In this document: piece by piece, positions 24,801 to 32,268 of the stretch
Layout of the letters: the number at the start of each line of letters is the position of its first letter
Position numbering within the stretch: the stretch's first letter is position 1
Source: an uncultured Collinsella sp.
GTDB lineage: Bacteria; Actinomycetota; Coriobacteriia; Coriobacteriales; Coriobacteriaceae
Direction of reading: 5' to 3'
DNA length: 33,900 nt
NCBI GenBank assembly: GCA_934650975.1
Contig: CAKUFW010000016.1
Coordinates: 1-33,900 of the forward strand
Position numbers and translations under genes: made by a program
The notes under the pieces: generated by a model
The model's input: only the letters and a program-made list of their open reading frames with translations
What the model was told of the DNA's origin: nothing
Database searches by the model: none

Positions 24801-25388
24801 CTTGTTGATATCGCGGGCACGGGTCAGGTGCTCGTCCATCGATTTAATCTTTTTGAGCGCACGTTCCTTGCGACGCTTGTGCTTGGAGATGCCGGCGGCC
24901 TCCTCAATGAGGGCACGGCGCTCCTCGGGGCGGCTCTGCAAAATGGCGTCGAGCTTGCCCTGGCTGATGATGGAATGCGTATCCTTGCCCAGTCCCGAAT
25001 CGTGCAGGATGTCCTGAATGTCCATCAGACGGCACGGGCTCGAGTTGATGAGGTACTCGCTTTCGCCCGAGCGATACATGCGGCGGGTGATAGCCACCTC
25101 GTCAAAGTCGACAGGCAGCATATGGTCCGAGTTATCGAGCACCAGCGTGACCTCGGCCACACCCACCGGCTTGCGCGCCGACGAGCCCGAGAAGATGACG
25201 TCCTCCATGGCCTGGCCGCGCAGCTGCTTGGCGCTCTGCTCGCCCAGGACCCACAGAATCGAGTCGGAGATGTTCGATTTTCCCGAGCCGTTGGGACCGA
25301 CAATGACGGTTAGGCCCGGCTCAAACGTCATATGGGCGCGGTCGGCAAACGACTTGAACCCCTTGAGCGTGAGGGACTTGAGATACAC
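21852..25388 (-). CDS. smc: Chromosome partition protein SMC
   Basis: The condensin ATPase organises and segregates the chromosome together with ScpA and ScpB. Head motifs: Walker A GPNGSGKSN at 31-39, ABC signature MSGGEKSLTALALL near residue 1077, and Walker B VLDEVEAALDD near 1100. Two long coiled coils (about 170-490 and 670-1000, rich in Glu, Arg, Ala and Gln) flank the hinge domain (about 500-650, containing LGDDVSGRLGDVLEAPRELE). Length 1178 is standard. The start is GTG at 25388 with GAGGAA 4 nt upstream. It lies 10 nt after rnc. The scp genes are not in this window. Confidence 0.98.
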   Translation of the reverse strand: MYLKSLTLKGFKSFADRAHMTFEPGLTVIVGPNGSGKSNISDSILWVLGEQSAKQLRGQAMEDVIFSGSSARKPVGVAEVTLVLDNSDHMLPVDFDEVAITRRMYRSGESEYLINSSPCRLMDIQDILHDSGLGKDTHSIISQGKLDAILQSRPEERRALIEEAAGISKHKRRKERALKKIKSMDEHLTRARDINKEIARQLRPLERQVDRARKYKELSSRANELTQMLAVDELRSLQSQWNDLESRSKEGAAELELAQYRLGEKERELEKLQVMLEEKGLFVGDLGEQRRHMQDVVGRINSDMRLLEEKGHNMVSRLSDMRGQISSSEHQRRRVVEELEDARAQLEEVTGAHMQAQEDVDAAGPAAAELHERRVALDAQISQLTREQRDVQRVADNAALELAKVKDSLSNAEVEDNMYASRLEQIDEQLEEVTASLESRRDRAEELESALEAARQAQNDAREATETARAALKDLRNRESEARNKLSEVRSELTSQKKLDARMADSSPLVSRLVGALGDDVSGRLGDVLEAPRELEGLVEQLLAGDIDALLFDNAAALERAGRAALDQKKASGEALLMSRGVSGSAAAEGAVGSRLVDRLSVRAGYGPVVEALLGGYYVVDDLAAALSAPVVDGVTYVTPDGARVACGGLVRVGLDAGEASGALERKRRIRELEGLEPDLAVVFERVSDQVVEANAAVEEARAAEGDAAGEIARLEGERRSLLSEIGRLEQSANNAEVERVRISKRREQAAEAVRAARPRVDELTRSRDEARAQASDLGLQIAEANDELDRVRRDDSEAAGKLADAKVRLAQTSERLRSLKGRVPDLEHRLEGIDRRIRGTRQASRSLELLRLRVDPMHERYSALLERASDWAARLRDQASLEEADSASLKKTIEDAKAEVARAKERVDSAAATQNEFKVARGKLEVQVEAAIKAITADGTTVLEEALMLPAPTDRDAAERELNQLVRQINNLGPVNQVAMEEYEQLKRRADYIEEQLADLESARKALTKITVAIDRKMRKAFLVTFEKVDANFREIFAMLFPGGQAHLEMTDPEHPAETGIEVVAQPRGKRITKMMLMSGGEKSLTALALLFAVYRTRTVPFYVLDEVEAALDDANLSKLIGALDVLRSDTQLLVISHQRRTMEDADVLYGVSMQADGVSRVVSQKLDRETGKVVNA

Positions 25389-25398
25389 GGTTCCTCGC

Positions 25399-26124
25399 TT
25401 AAACAGGCTTCTTGTTGAGAATCACGCCGTTGGTGGTGTAACCCATGCGGTCGAGCGCCTCGAGCGCAGCAGCTCCCTCGGCCTCCTTCTTGGAGGAACC
25501 GGTGCCGCGGCCCTGGCGAATACCGTCGATGAGCACCACGGCGGTAAAGGTCGGTGCGTGCGCCGGGCCCTCAGAGCCAACGAGCTTGTACGCCGGAGGC
25601 TCGTGGCCGTCGGCCTGCACGCACTCCTGCAAGAACGACTTGGGGTTCGCGGGGTGCTCGGCACGCTCGGAGGCCAGGTGCGGCTTAAGCGTACGGTGAA
25701 TGAACTCCGCCGCCGCATCCCAGCCAGCATCCAGATACAGCGCGCCCACGAGCGACTCGTAGACGTTCTCGAGCGCCGAGTGCAGGCCGCGCGCGCCGGT
25801 ACCGGTCTCGGAGGCACCAAAGATGATGATGTCGTCGATGCCCAGCTCATGGGACACCTCGGACAGCGTGGCACCCGAGACAAGGGACACCTTCAGGCGC
25901 GTAAGCTTGCCCTCGTCAAACTCCGGATAGGATTCAAAGAGCGAACGGGCAACCACGGCGCCCAAAATGGAATCGCCCAAAAACTCAAGACGCTCATAGC
26001 TCGCCGAGACGGGCTGACCTTCCACGGCAGAGGGGTGCGTGAGCGCCGCGCGCAGCAGCACCTTGTTATTAAACTCGTGGCCCAGGATTTCCTGGGCGCG
26101 CGCGAGTCGTTGAGATAAAGCCAA
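25399..26124 (-). CDS. rnc: Ribonuclease III
   Basis: RNase III cuts double-stranded RNA, including rRNA precursors and structured leaders. The catalytic signature ERLEFLGDS is at residues 44-52, with the second acidic cluster in NVYESLVGALYLDAG. A double-stranded RNA-binding domain occupies about 165-232 (PKSFLQECVQADG to KKEAEGAAALEAL). The start is TTG at 26124 with AAGGAGG 8 nt upstream inside the end of acpP; no ATG is available near the conserved N-terminus. Length 241 is typical. It lies 3 nt after acpP and 10 nt before smc. Confidence 0.96.
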   Translation of the reverse strand: MALSQRLARAQEILGHEFNNKVLLRAALTHPSAVEGQPVSASYERLEFLGDSILGAVVARSLFESYPEFDEGKLTRLKVSLVSGATLSEVSHELGIDDIIIFGASETGTGARGLHSALENVYESLVGALYLDAGWDAAAEFIHRTLKPHLASERAEHPANPKSFLQECVQADGHEPPAYKLVGSEGPAHAPTFTAVVLIDGIRQGRGTGSSKKEAEGAAALEALDRMGYTTNGVILNKKPV

Positions 26125-26127
26125 GAC

Positions 26128-26370
26128 TTAGGCCTCCTTGGCGTTTTCAATAGCGTCGACAGCGTCGGCGACAGAGTTGAGCGACAGCAGGGTCTCGTCA
26201 TCGATCTCGAGGTCGAACTCGTCCTCGATGGCCGTCACCAGCTGCAGACGCTCGAGCGAATCGGCATCGAGATCGTCGAAGGTGGTCTCGTCGCTAATGT
26301 CGGCGACATCGACACCCAGCACATCGGCGGCGACTTCGGCGATCTTATCGAAGATTTCGGAGCGGTCCAT
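26128..26370 (-). CDS. acpP: Acyl carrier protein
   Basis: The small acidic carrier of fatty-acid intermediates has 80 residues and four predicted helices. The phosphopantetheine attachment site is S38 in DADSLERLQLV (DSL motif). Strong acidity and the pattern FDxLDADSLE are diagnostic. GAGGAA is upstream of the ATG at 26370. It sits between plsX and rnc, so its product supplies the acyl-ACP used by the PlsX pathway. A 124-nt gap separates it from plsX and holds TAGAAT (26442-26447 on the minus strand), a possible -10, and a GC-rich hairpin at 26407-26428. Confidence 0.96.
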   Translation of the reverse strand: MDRSEIFDKIAEVAADVLGVDVADISDETTFDDLDADSLERLQLVTAIEDEFDLEIDDETLLSLNSVADAVDAIENAKEA

Positions 26371-26494
26371 AGCGCTTCCTCTCGTATTGCGTGAATATCA
26401 ACGCGCTGGCGCCGCAAGCGCAGCGCCAAGACACGGTTTTGATTCTACCCCACGACGCAGGCCGCGAGGCACATAACAGCGCTCTAACTCGCTC

Positions 26495-27514
26495 TTACAA
26501 AACGATACCGTCCATAGAGCTGGCGACGTTCTCGACAAGCCCGGCACGCACGGCCTCCGCCGCGGCGAGCGTACCGTTTTTGACGGCCTCGACCGAGGTG
26601 GCACCGTGGCCGATCAGGACCACGCCACGCAGGCCCAGCAGAATGGCGCCGCCCTTAGCATCGCCCGAGAGCTTCGCCTTGATCTCGCGCATCTGCTTTT
26701 TGATGAGCAGCGCGGCAATCTTGGTGCCGAGCGAAGACATAAAGGCACCCTTGAGCTCCTGCAGCAAAAACTTGGCCGCGCCCTCGGTGGCTTTGAGCGC
26801 GATGTTGCCCGACATGCCGTCGGCGACCACGACGTCAAAATTGCCCGACGTAAGATCGGTGCCCTCGCAGTTGCCCACAAAACCGGGAACAGCGGCCTTC
26901 ATGGCCGGGAAGCACGACTTGGTAAAGTTGGAGCCCTTCTCATCCTCGGTGCCGTTGGCAAGCAGGCCCACGCGAGGATGCTCAATACCCAAGACGACGC
27001 GCGCATAGGCGCTACCCATCTGGGCAAATCGCACCATGTCGTCGACCTCGACATCGGGGTTAGCGCCCATGTCGCAGAGGACCGTCAGGCCGCCGGCGCG
27101 GTTAGGCAGTGCATTGGTGAGACACGGACGCACCGGCTGCTTCTTGCCCTCGGCCTGATAGCGAAACGGCGTGACGTAGGCGGTAGCGGCAGCGGTCATG
27201 GCGCCGGTGGAGCCGGCAGAGAAGAAGGCGTCCGCGTTACCTTTCTTGATAGCGCGGCAGGCAAGCACGATCGAGGACTTGCGCTTGGTCATCACGGCTC
27301 GAATGGGATCGTCATCCATGGCGATGACATCGGGCGCCTCCAAGGCCTCAACACGAGCGTGAGCCGCGGCAAAGGGGTTCACGATCTCTGCGGGACCGAC
27401 GGCCAAGACCTCGATATCGGGGTCGGTCGCAAGCGCCGCCTCGATACCGTCGAGGACAACCTGTGGCTTCTCGTCTCCACCCACAACGTCTACACAAACG
27501 CGAACGTTACTCAT
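26495..27514 (-). CDS. plsX: Phosphate acyltransferase PlsX
   Basis: PlsX makes acyl-phosphate from acyl-ACP, the first step of the PlsX/PlsY/PlsC phospholipid route. The 339 residues carry the usual opening VRVCVDVVGGDEKP, the block FFSAGSTGAMTA, and the C-terminal LLGLRGVVLIGHG. The ATG at 27514 is chosen because AGGAG lies 7 nt upstream; two upstream in-frame ATGs overlap that site. A terminator-like hairpin stands between rpmF and plsX, so plsX may be expressed at a lower or separately tuned level. Neighbours rpmF and acpP are the classic partners. Confidence 0.96.
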   Translation of the reverse strand: MSNVRVCVDVVGGDEKPQVVLDGIEAALATDPDIEVLAVGPAEIVNPFAAAHARVEALEAPDVIAMDDDPIRAVMTKRKSSIVLACRAIKKGNADAFFSAGSTGAMTAAATAYVTPFRYQAEGKKQPVRPCLTNALPNRAGGLTVLCDMGANPDVEVDDMVRFAQMGSAYARVVLGIEHPRVGLLANGTEDEKGSNFTKSCFPAMKAAVPGFVGNCEGTDLTSGNFDVVVADGMSGNIALKATEGAAKFLLQELKGAFMSSLGTKIAALLIKKQMREIKAKLSGDAKGGAILLGLRGVVLIGHGATSVEAVKNGTLAAAEAVRAGLVENVASSMDGIVL

Positions 27515-27531
27515 ATACATACTCCTCATAC

Positions 27532-27561
27532 AAAAATGGCCGACTCATTGAGCCGGCCATT
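27532..27561 (-). terminator. Terminator-like hairpin between rpmF and plsX (possible attenuator)
   Basis: On the minus strand AATGGCCGGCTC (27561-27550) pairs with GAGTCGGCCATT (27546-27535) through 12 bp with one G-T pair and the loop AAT. The T-run starts within the stem's last bases, giving TTTTTG. It ends just upstream of the plsX ribosome site, in the middle of an otherwise continuous operon. Confidence 0.7.
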
Positions 27562-27601
27562 GTGGTTCCAGTTGGAACGGCATCGCATCCAGAGTATACA
27601 G

Positions 27602-27781
27602 TTACTCGGTAACGATAACCTCGCGGTCCTTGTAGAAACCGCAGCTGGGGCACACGTGGTGCGGGAGCTTGACAGCGCCGCAACGGGGGCACGTGGACTG
27701 AGCCGCAGCCGAGATCTTCATGTTGGCGGAACGACGGGTGTGAGTGCGGATACGACCCTGCTTTTGTTTAGGTACGGGCAT
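27602..27781 (-). CDS. rpmF: 50S ribosomal protein L32
   Basis: The protein has 59 residues, starting MPVPKQKQGRIRTHTRRS, the standard L32 N-terminus. Two Cys pairs (CPRC at 31-34 and CPSC at 44-47) form a zinc ribbon, so this is the zinc-binding version rather than the Cys-free paralogue made under zinc limitation. AAGGAAGG is 5 nt before the ATG. It lies 64 nt after the DUF177 gene and before plsX, as in many bacteria where yceD-rpmF-plsX are co-transcribed. Confidence 0.97.
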   Translation of the reverse strand: MPVPKQKQGRIRTHTRRSANMKISAAAQSTCPRCGAVKLPHHVCPSCGFYKDREVIVTE

Positions 27782-27845
27782 AGTGACCTTCCTTATGAAC
27801 TATCCAGTGTGGCGATTACGCGCAAGTAGCGATACTACCACAGTT

Positions 27846-28400
27846 TTACTCGTCAAGCTTGAGATTCTTCAATGCTGCAAATGGATTTTCCGTGGCAGCG
27901 GCCCATTCGGCCTCTGCTTGAGCGGCGCAATCGCATTGCTCGACGTTGAGATTGATGCCGCAAGTGGGGCATAGGCCGCGACAATCGGGCTTGCACAGGA
28001 CAACGAACGGCGTGTCCATGACGACCGCGTCGTTGATGGGCTCACCCAGATCGACGATGCGATCCTCGCCCAGTAACTCGTAGCCATCTTCGTAGGCCTC
28101 GGGGTCCTCGGGCTCACTAAAGAGATAGAATTCCTCAATCTCACCGGCAATATCAAACGAAGCGGGCTCCAGGCAACGGTCGCACTCACCGGTTGCGTGC
28201 GCGCGGACCATGCCCGTAAGCAGAACACCGGTGCCGGCATTGGTAAAGACCACGTCGTAGTCAATGCCGTCCTGTAGCTGGTACTCCTTCTCGCCCACCG
28301 TATAGGTGGCGACATCGACCTTGCCGGTCAGCGGATACGAGTCTCCAGGAAACTCGAGCTGCTCGGAAAGATCGACGGTAACGCTCGGGAACTCAGCCAT
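27846..28400 (-). CDS. DUF177 (YceD) family protein
   Basis: YceD proteins are linked to 23S rRNA accumulation or large-subunit assembly, and the gene is nearly always next to rpmF, as here. The 184 residues show a beta-rich N-terminal half (GEKEYQLQDGIDYDVV), the conserved CDRCLEP block, an acidic middle (YLFSEPEDPEAYEDG) and a C-terminal Cys cluster CKPDCRGLCPTCGINLN that looks zinc-binding. The ATG at 28400 overlaps the previous stop by one base (TAATG). The longer open frame upstream is in a different frame from the preceding gene's coding sequence and is not used. Confidence 0.9.
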   Translation of the reverse strand: MAEFPSVTVDLSEQLEFPGDSYPLTGKVDVATYTVGEKEYQLQDGIDYDVVFTNAGTGVLLTGMVRAHATGECDRCLEPASFDIAGEIEEFYLFSEPEDPEAYEDGYELLGEDRIVDLGEPINDAVVMDTPFVVLCKPDCRGLCPTCGINLNVEQCDCAAQAEAEWAAATENPFAALKNLKLDE

Positions 28401-28897
28401 TACCACTGACCATTCTGCTGGGCGGCACCCTCGTTGAGCTGCTGACGGCAACGGGTGACGGTGCCGGTCAGGCTCTTGAGGTTCTCCTCGAGGTGCGTAA
28501 AGACCTGCTCGGCGTAATCTTCGGCGGCATAGCGCGTCTCGCGCTCATACTGCTGGGCACGGTCGCGAATATCGTCGGCCTGCTGCTGCGCTAAGCGGAC
28601 GATCTCCTGCTCACCGGCAATGGTGAGGGCCTGCTGCTGAGCATCGGCAATGATGGAATCGGCCTGAGCGGCGGCGGAAGCCATAAGCTCCTCGCGCTCC
28701 TTGAGGATACGGCGGGACTTCTGCCATTCCTCGGGATAGCTCATGCGGATCTCGTCGAGGATGTTAAAGAAGACGTCGGCATCGATAACCTTCATCTGGG
28801 CGTTCTTGCCGAACGGCGTCTTAGCCTCTTCGATGAGCCCCTCGAGCTCGTCGACAAGACTCACGATCCTGTCGCCAGGAAAATTCTCGCCCGGCAT
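28400..28897 (-). CDS. SepIVA-like (DivIVA-related) coiled-coil protein
   Basis: The protein has 165 residues, no membrane segment, and is highly helical. A short N-terminal motif, IVSLVDELEGLIEEAK, is followed by a helical pair (VIDADVFFNILDEIR) and then a long Ala/Gln/Arg/Glu-rich coiled coil (about 70-145). Its position between coaD and DUF177, and its N-terminal and C-terminal blocks (NLKSLTGTVTRCRQQL), resemble the mycobacterial septation factor SepIVA (Rv2927c) as I recall it. It lacks most of that protein's central repeat. It also superficially resembles ATP synthase subunit b, but has no membrane anchor. AGGAG lies 5 nt before the ATG at 28897. A role in septation or growth-pole organisation is inferred. 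Confidence 0.65.
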   Translation of the reverse strand: MPGENFPGDRIVSLVDELEGLIEEAKTPFGKNAQMKVIDADVFFNILDEIRMSYPEEWQKSRRILKEREELMASAAAQADSIIADAQQQALTIAGEQEIVRLAQQQADDIRDRAQQYERETRYAAEDYAEQVFTHLEENLKSLTGTVTRCRQQLNEGAAQQNGQW

Positions 28898-28965
28898 CCG
28901 GTCTCCTTTCATAGGTAACATATCATCGTGTTAGTTTACCACATGCCACCAGGCATTAAAAAACG

Positions 28966-29463
28966 TCACGAAAAGCGATGTTTGAGCGCCTTGACCACAT
29001 TGGGCGGAACAAAACTAGAGACGTCGCTACCGAGCGAGGCAATCTGGCGAACCACCGAGCTCGAGATATAGCCGTACTGCGGCGCACTCATGACAAAGAT
29101 GGACTCCAGCTCGTTATCCAGGCGGTAGTTGAGGTCGGCCTGCTGCAGCTCGTACTCAAAGTCGGTCATGGCACGCAGACCCTTGACCACGGCTCCTGCT
29201 CCCTGTTCGCGGGCAAAATCGACCAAGAGGCCGGTGAAGGGCAGCACCTCGACGCCGTCAATATCACCGAGCGCCTCACGGGCCAGCGCCACGCGCTCAT
29301 CGAGCATAAAGGTGGTGCCGACGCCGTTTTTTCCCTGCGACTCGGCAACGGCCACGATCACGCTGGGGAAGATGCGGCGGGCACGGCGAATCACGTCGAT
29401 GTGGCCAAACGTGATGGGATCGAAGGTGCCCGGGACGATTACGCGGTTAATGGTGTCACTCAT
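28966..29463 (-). CDS. coaD: Phosphopantetheine adenylyltransferase
   Basis: This enzyme performs the penultimate step of coenzyme A synthesis, joining ATP and 4'-phosphopantetheine. Its 165 residues open with VIVPGTFDPITFGHIDVIRR, holding the nucleotidyltransferase TxGH motif at 18-21. The second signature ISSSVVRQIASLG is near residue 130. The ATG at 29463 has GGAGG 6 nt upstream and overlaps the end of rsmD by 8 nt, so the longer open frame (which runs into rsmD in another phase) is not real. The rsmD-coaD pair is conserved across bacteria. The 68-nt gap below it is AT-rich and holds a small ATGCC/GGCAT hairpin. Confidence 0.96.
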   Translation of the reverse strand: MSDTINRVIVPGTFDPITFGHIDVIRRARRIFPSVIVAVAESQGKNGVGTTFMLDERVALAREALGDIDGVEVLPFTGLLVDFAREQGAGAVVKGLRAMTDFEYELQQADLNYRLDNELESIFVMSAPQYGYISSSVVRQIASLGSDVSSFVPPNVVKALKHRFS

Positions 29464-30085
29464 GAGCATCCTCCGTGGGTGCGTCGCTATCGTTGCCATC
29501 ATCCTCGCCGTTACCAACCCAACGAAGCAGGTCGACCGAGGTAATGCCGTAACGCTTCTCGCGCACGATCTCAAAGCCTGCCGGATGCGCACCCGCATCG
29601 GCGGCAGCGTGCTCGAACAGCGCATAGGCACCCTGCGCCAGCAAGTCCTGCTGGGCCAAGTTCTGCAGCAGCTCCTCGACCGGCTCGGCGCCATAAGCAT
29701 AGGGCGGGTCGAGCAGGACCAGGTCAAAGGGACCGCCCGGCACACGGCCGCGCGAAGCGCTTGCCAGCACGTCGCCGCTCACCACGCGCCAACGCGCACG
29801 GTCGCGGCACAGCGACTCGATATTCTTGGTTATCAGACGAGCAGCGTTGCGATCAATCTCGAACGTGGTGAGCGAGCGGGCACCACGCGAGAGCATCTCA
29901 ATGCCCAAGGCACCGGAGCCGCCAAAGGCATCAAGCACGCGGACCTCGTCCAGATCGAAGTCGAATGCCGACATGACCATAGATGCGCACGCCTCGCGCA
30001 CGCGATCGGTCGTGGGGCGGGTGACATCGCGACCACGGGGCTCCTCGATCTTACGACCGCGCCATTCGCCGCCGATGATTCTCAT
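29456..30085 (-). CDS. rsmD: 16S rRNA (guanine-N2-)-methyltransferase RsmD
   Basis: RsmD methylates G966 of 16S rRNA (E. coli numbering) with S-adenosylmethionine. The Rossmann SAM motif LDAFGGSGALGIE is at 51-63, and the base-methylation motif DPPY at 126-129. The N-terminus MRIIGGEWRGRKI and the block RPTTDRVREA are typical. Length 209 is slightly longer than usual because of an acidic tail (NGEDDGNDSDAPTED). It overlaps recG by 4 nt (ATGA) and coaD by 8 nt. Confidence 0.94.
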   Translation of the reverse strand: MRIIGGEWRGRKIEEPRGRDVTRPTTDRVREACASMVMSAFDFDLDEVRVLDAFGGSGALGIEMLSRGARSLTTFEIDRNAARLITKNIESLCRDRARWRVVSGDVLASASRGRVPGGPFDLVLLDPPYAYGAEPVEELLQNLAQQDLLAQGAYALFEHAAADAGAHPAGFEIVREKRYGITSVDLLRWVGNGEDDGNDSDAPTEDAHE

Positions 30086-32259
30086 CCTCCGCTGACCTCC
30101 TTAAAGATGTGTCGATACCGCGCGGCGACCGCATCGCGTAGAGGGCGCGTCGCCACAGAGTCAAGGTTGCAAGCATACCGCAAGAGCTCGACCGCGTCCA
30201 AATGGGCCCACTCGATCAATTCCTCGTCGGCATCGAGATCAACAAAGCGCAAGGTCACGCCGCCATGCTGGCGGTAACCCAAGATTTCACCCTCGTGGCG
30301 CAGACGCAGGTCCATCTGGGCGAGCGTAAAGCCGTCCGAGGTCTTCTCGAGCGACTGGAGGCGGTCTTGTGCCGCCGACGCACTGCCGTTGCCCTTGGAG
30401 TGCGTCATGACCAGGCACGTACCCGACACGCTGCCGCGGCCCACGCGCCCGCGCAGCTGGTGCAAGGCCGCCAACCCAAATCGCTCGCCATTCTCGATGA
30501 CCATGACGGTGGCGTTGGGCACGTCAACGCCCACCTCGACCACCGTGGTCGAGACGAGCACATCGATCTCGCCACGCTTAAAGGCATCGATGACCCGGTC
30601 CTTCTCCCCCGCCGGCATGCGGCCATGAAGACGCTCGATGGTAAGCCCCGGCAACGCCAGGCGAAGGCGATCGAGCTCGGTCGCCGTGTCATGCAACGGC
30701 ACTGGCACGGTCGCGCGGCCTTCGTCGTCACGAGCGATGCCGGGTACGTCTTCGAGCTCATCGGCCGAATCGCTCGGCTCCACGAGCGGACAGATTACGT
30801 AGGCTTGCTGCCCCTTTTCGTGCGCCTCTCGAATGGCGCCATAGGCCAGGTCGCGACTCGACTCGGTGAGGACGCGCGTCGTCACGCCGGCACCCGGAAC
30901 GGGACGATGGCGGATGATACTCGTGTCCAGGTCGCCGTACACCGAAAGCGCCAGCGTGCGCGGGATGGGCGTGGCGGTCATGACCAGCAAGTCGGCACCC
31001 GGGCCTTTTGCGCGCAGGGCGTTACGCTGCCCCACGCCAAAGCGGTGCTGCTCGTCGATCACCACAAGCGACAAATGCTTGAACGTGACGTTCTCCGAAA
31101 GCACCGCATGGGTACCAAAGAGCACGTCGAGCTCGCCCGATTCCAGCTGCGCATGGATCTGCTCGCGCTCGGCCGCCGGCGTGGCACCCGTCAGGAGCGC
31201 CCAGGACATGCCAGCCTGCGAGAGCAAGGGGCCGGTCTTATCGGCATATTGACGCGCCAGCACGCCCGTGGGCGCCATAACGCAGGCCTGAGTGCCGCTA
31301 TCGGCCGCAACCGCCAACGCGCAGGCGGCAACGGCGGTCTTACCGGTACCGACGTCGCCCAGCAGCAGACGATTCATCACGCGACCGCCATCGCACATGT
31401 CATGCAGGATGTCTTGAAATGCAGCCTCCTGTTCATCGCTCAGCGAAAACGGCAGGGCCTGTTTAAGCGCAGTCAAATGGTCACCCGCGGCATGCGCATA
31501 AGGCACTACGTCGACCATACCGCCATCGTTGCGCAGACGCAGTGCGAGCTGCAAGCAGAGACACTCCTCATAGGCAAGACGCCGGCGTGCGATGTCGCGC
31601 TCGGCCATGCTAGAGGGAAAGTGGATCGAGCGCAGCGCACGGGCATTGCTCATGAGCTTCCGCTTTGCGCGCAGCGGCGCGGGAATGGGATCGAACGGAT
31701 TGGAAGCCACTTCGAGCGCACCGCTCACGATACGGCGCATCCAAGCCTGACTCACGCCGTCGCTCACGTAGTGGACCGGCAAGATGGTGCCGGCAGCGCG
31801 TCCCTCCTCGAGCATCTCGAAGTGCGGAGAGGTCATCTGCTTAAAGCCGTAGGCAAACTCGACCTTACCCATCACCGCCAGGCGGTCGCCACGCTTGAGC
31901 TGCTGGGCAATCCAAGGCTGACGGAAAAAGGCAACCTGGAGCACGCCCGTCTCGTCCACGAGCGAGACCTCAGTCACCTGCATACGCGGACGAGGCTGCT
32001 TTTGCACAATACGATCGACCGTGGCGATGATGGTGCACACGGTGCCAATGGGCGCCATCTCGATGGACCACGAGCGGGTGAAGTCCAGGTAGCGATGAGG
32101 AATATGGAGAAGGAGGTCCCCCACCGTCCGAATTCCCAGACGGCGAAGGGCCTCCTCACGTTTACCCGAAACATATTTGAGTCGCGCGATATCCTCATCG
32201 AGCGCATTGCTCTGGGCAAAGCGCTCCGAGACGCGCGGCACGGAGCACAGCTCGGACAT
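30082..32259 (-). CDS. recG: ATP-dependent DNA helicase RecG
   Basis: RecG remodels stalled replication forks and branched DNA. The N-terminal wedge/OB domain (about 60-160, with VDETGVLQVAFF) is followed by helicase domain 1 with Walker A GDVGTGKT at 301-308 and Walker B VIDEQHRFG. MTATPIPRTLALSVYGDLD and the domain 2 blocks STTVVEVGVDVPNATVMVIE and QLRGRVGRG come next. A C-terminal TRG-like region closes the protein. About 725 residues is normal. I place the start at ATG 32259; a TTG two codons upstream is possible and the ribosome site is weak for both. It follows the yloV-like gene after 9 nt, suggesting re-initiation. Confidence 0.97.
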   Translation of the reverse strand: MSELCSVPRVSERFAQSNALDEDIARLKYVSGKREEALRRLGIRTVGDLLLHIPHRYLDFTRSWSIEMAPIGTVCTIIATVDRIVQKQPRPRMQVTEVSLVDETGVLQVAFFRQPWIAQQLKRGDRLAVMGKVEFAYGFKQMTSPHFEMLEEGRAAGTILPVHYVSDGVSQAWMRRIVSGALEVASNPFDPIPAPLRAKRKLMSNARALRSIHFPSSMAERDIARRRLAYEECLCLQLALRLRNDGGMVDVVPYAHAAGDHLTALKQALPFSLSDEQEAAFQDILHDMCDGGRVMNRLLLGDVGTGKTAVAACALAVAADSGTQACVMAPTGVLARQYADKTGPLLSQAGMSWALLTGATPAAEREQIHAQLESGELDVLFGTHAVLSENVTFKHLSLVVIDEQHRFGVGQRNALRAKGPGADLLVMTATPIPRTLALSVYGDLDTSIIRHRPVPGAGVTTRVLTESSRDLAYGAIREAHEKGQQAYVICPLVEPSDSADELEDVPGIARDDEGRATVPVPLHDTATELDRLRLALPGLTIERLHGRMPAGEKDRVIDAFKRGEIDVLVSTTVVEVGVDVPNATVMVIENGERFGLAALHQLRGRVGRGSVSGTCLVMTHSKGNGSASAAQDRLQSLEKTSDGFTLAQMDLRLRHEGEILGYRQHGGVTLRFVDLDADEELIEWAHLDAVELLRYACNLDSVATRPLRDAVAARYRHIFKEVSGG

Positions 32260-32268
32260 AGGCAAAGC

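Noticed and set aside
23196..25313. A 705-codon plus-strand open frame opposite smc
   Set aside because: It is the complement of the SMC coiled coils. Residue use is low-complexity, and no start signal or family motif is present.
27565..27578. GTTCCA-GT-TGGAAC inverted repeat after rpmF
   Set aside because: A 2-nt loop is sterically poor and there is no U-run; it is not convincing as a terminator or operator.
29464..29745. Long N-terminal extension of CoaD
   Set aside because: It is an out-of-phase reading of rsmD; family length and the GGAGG site support the ATG at 29463.
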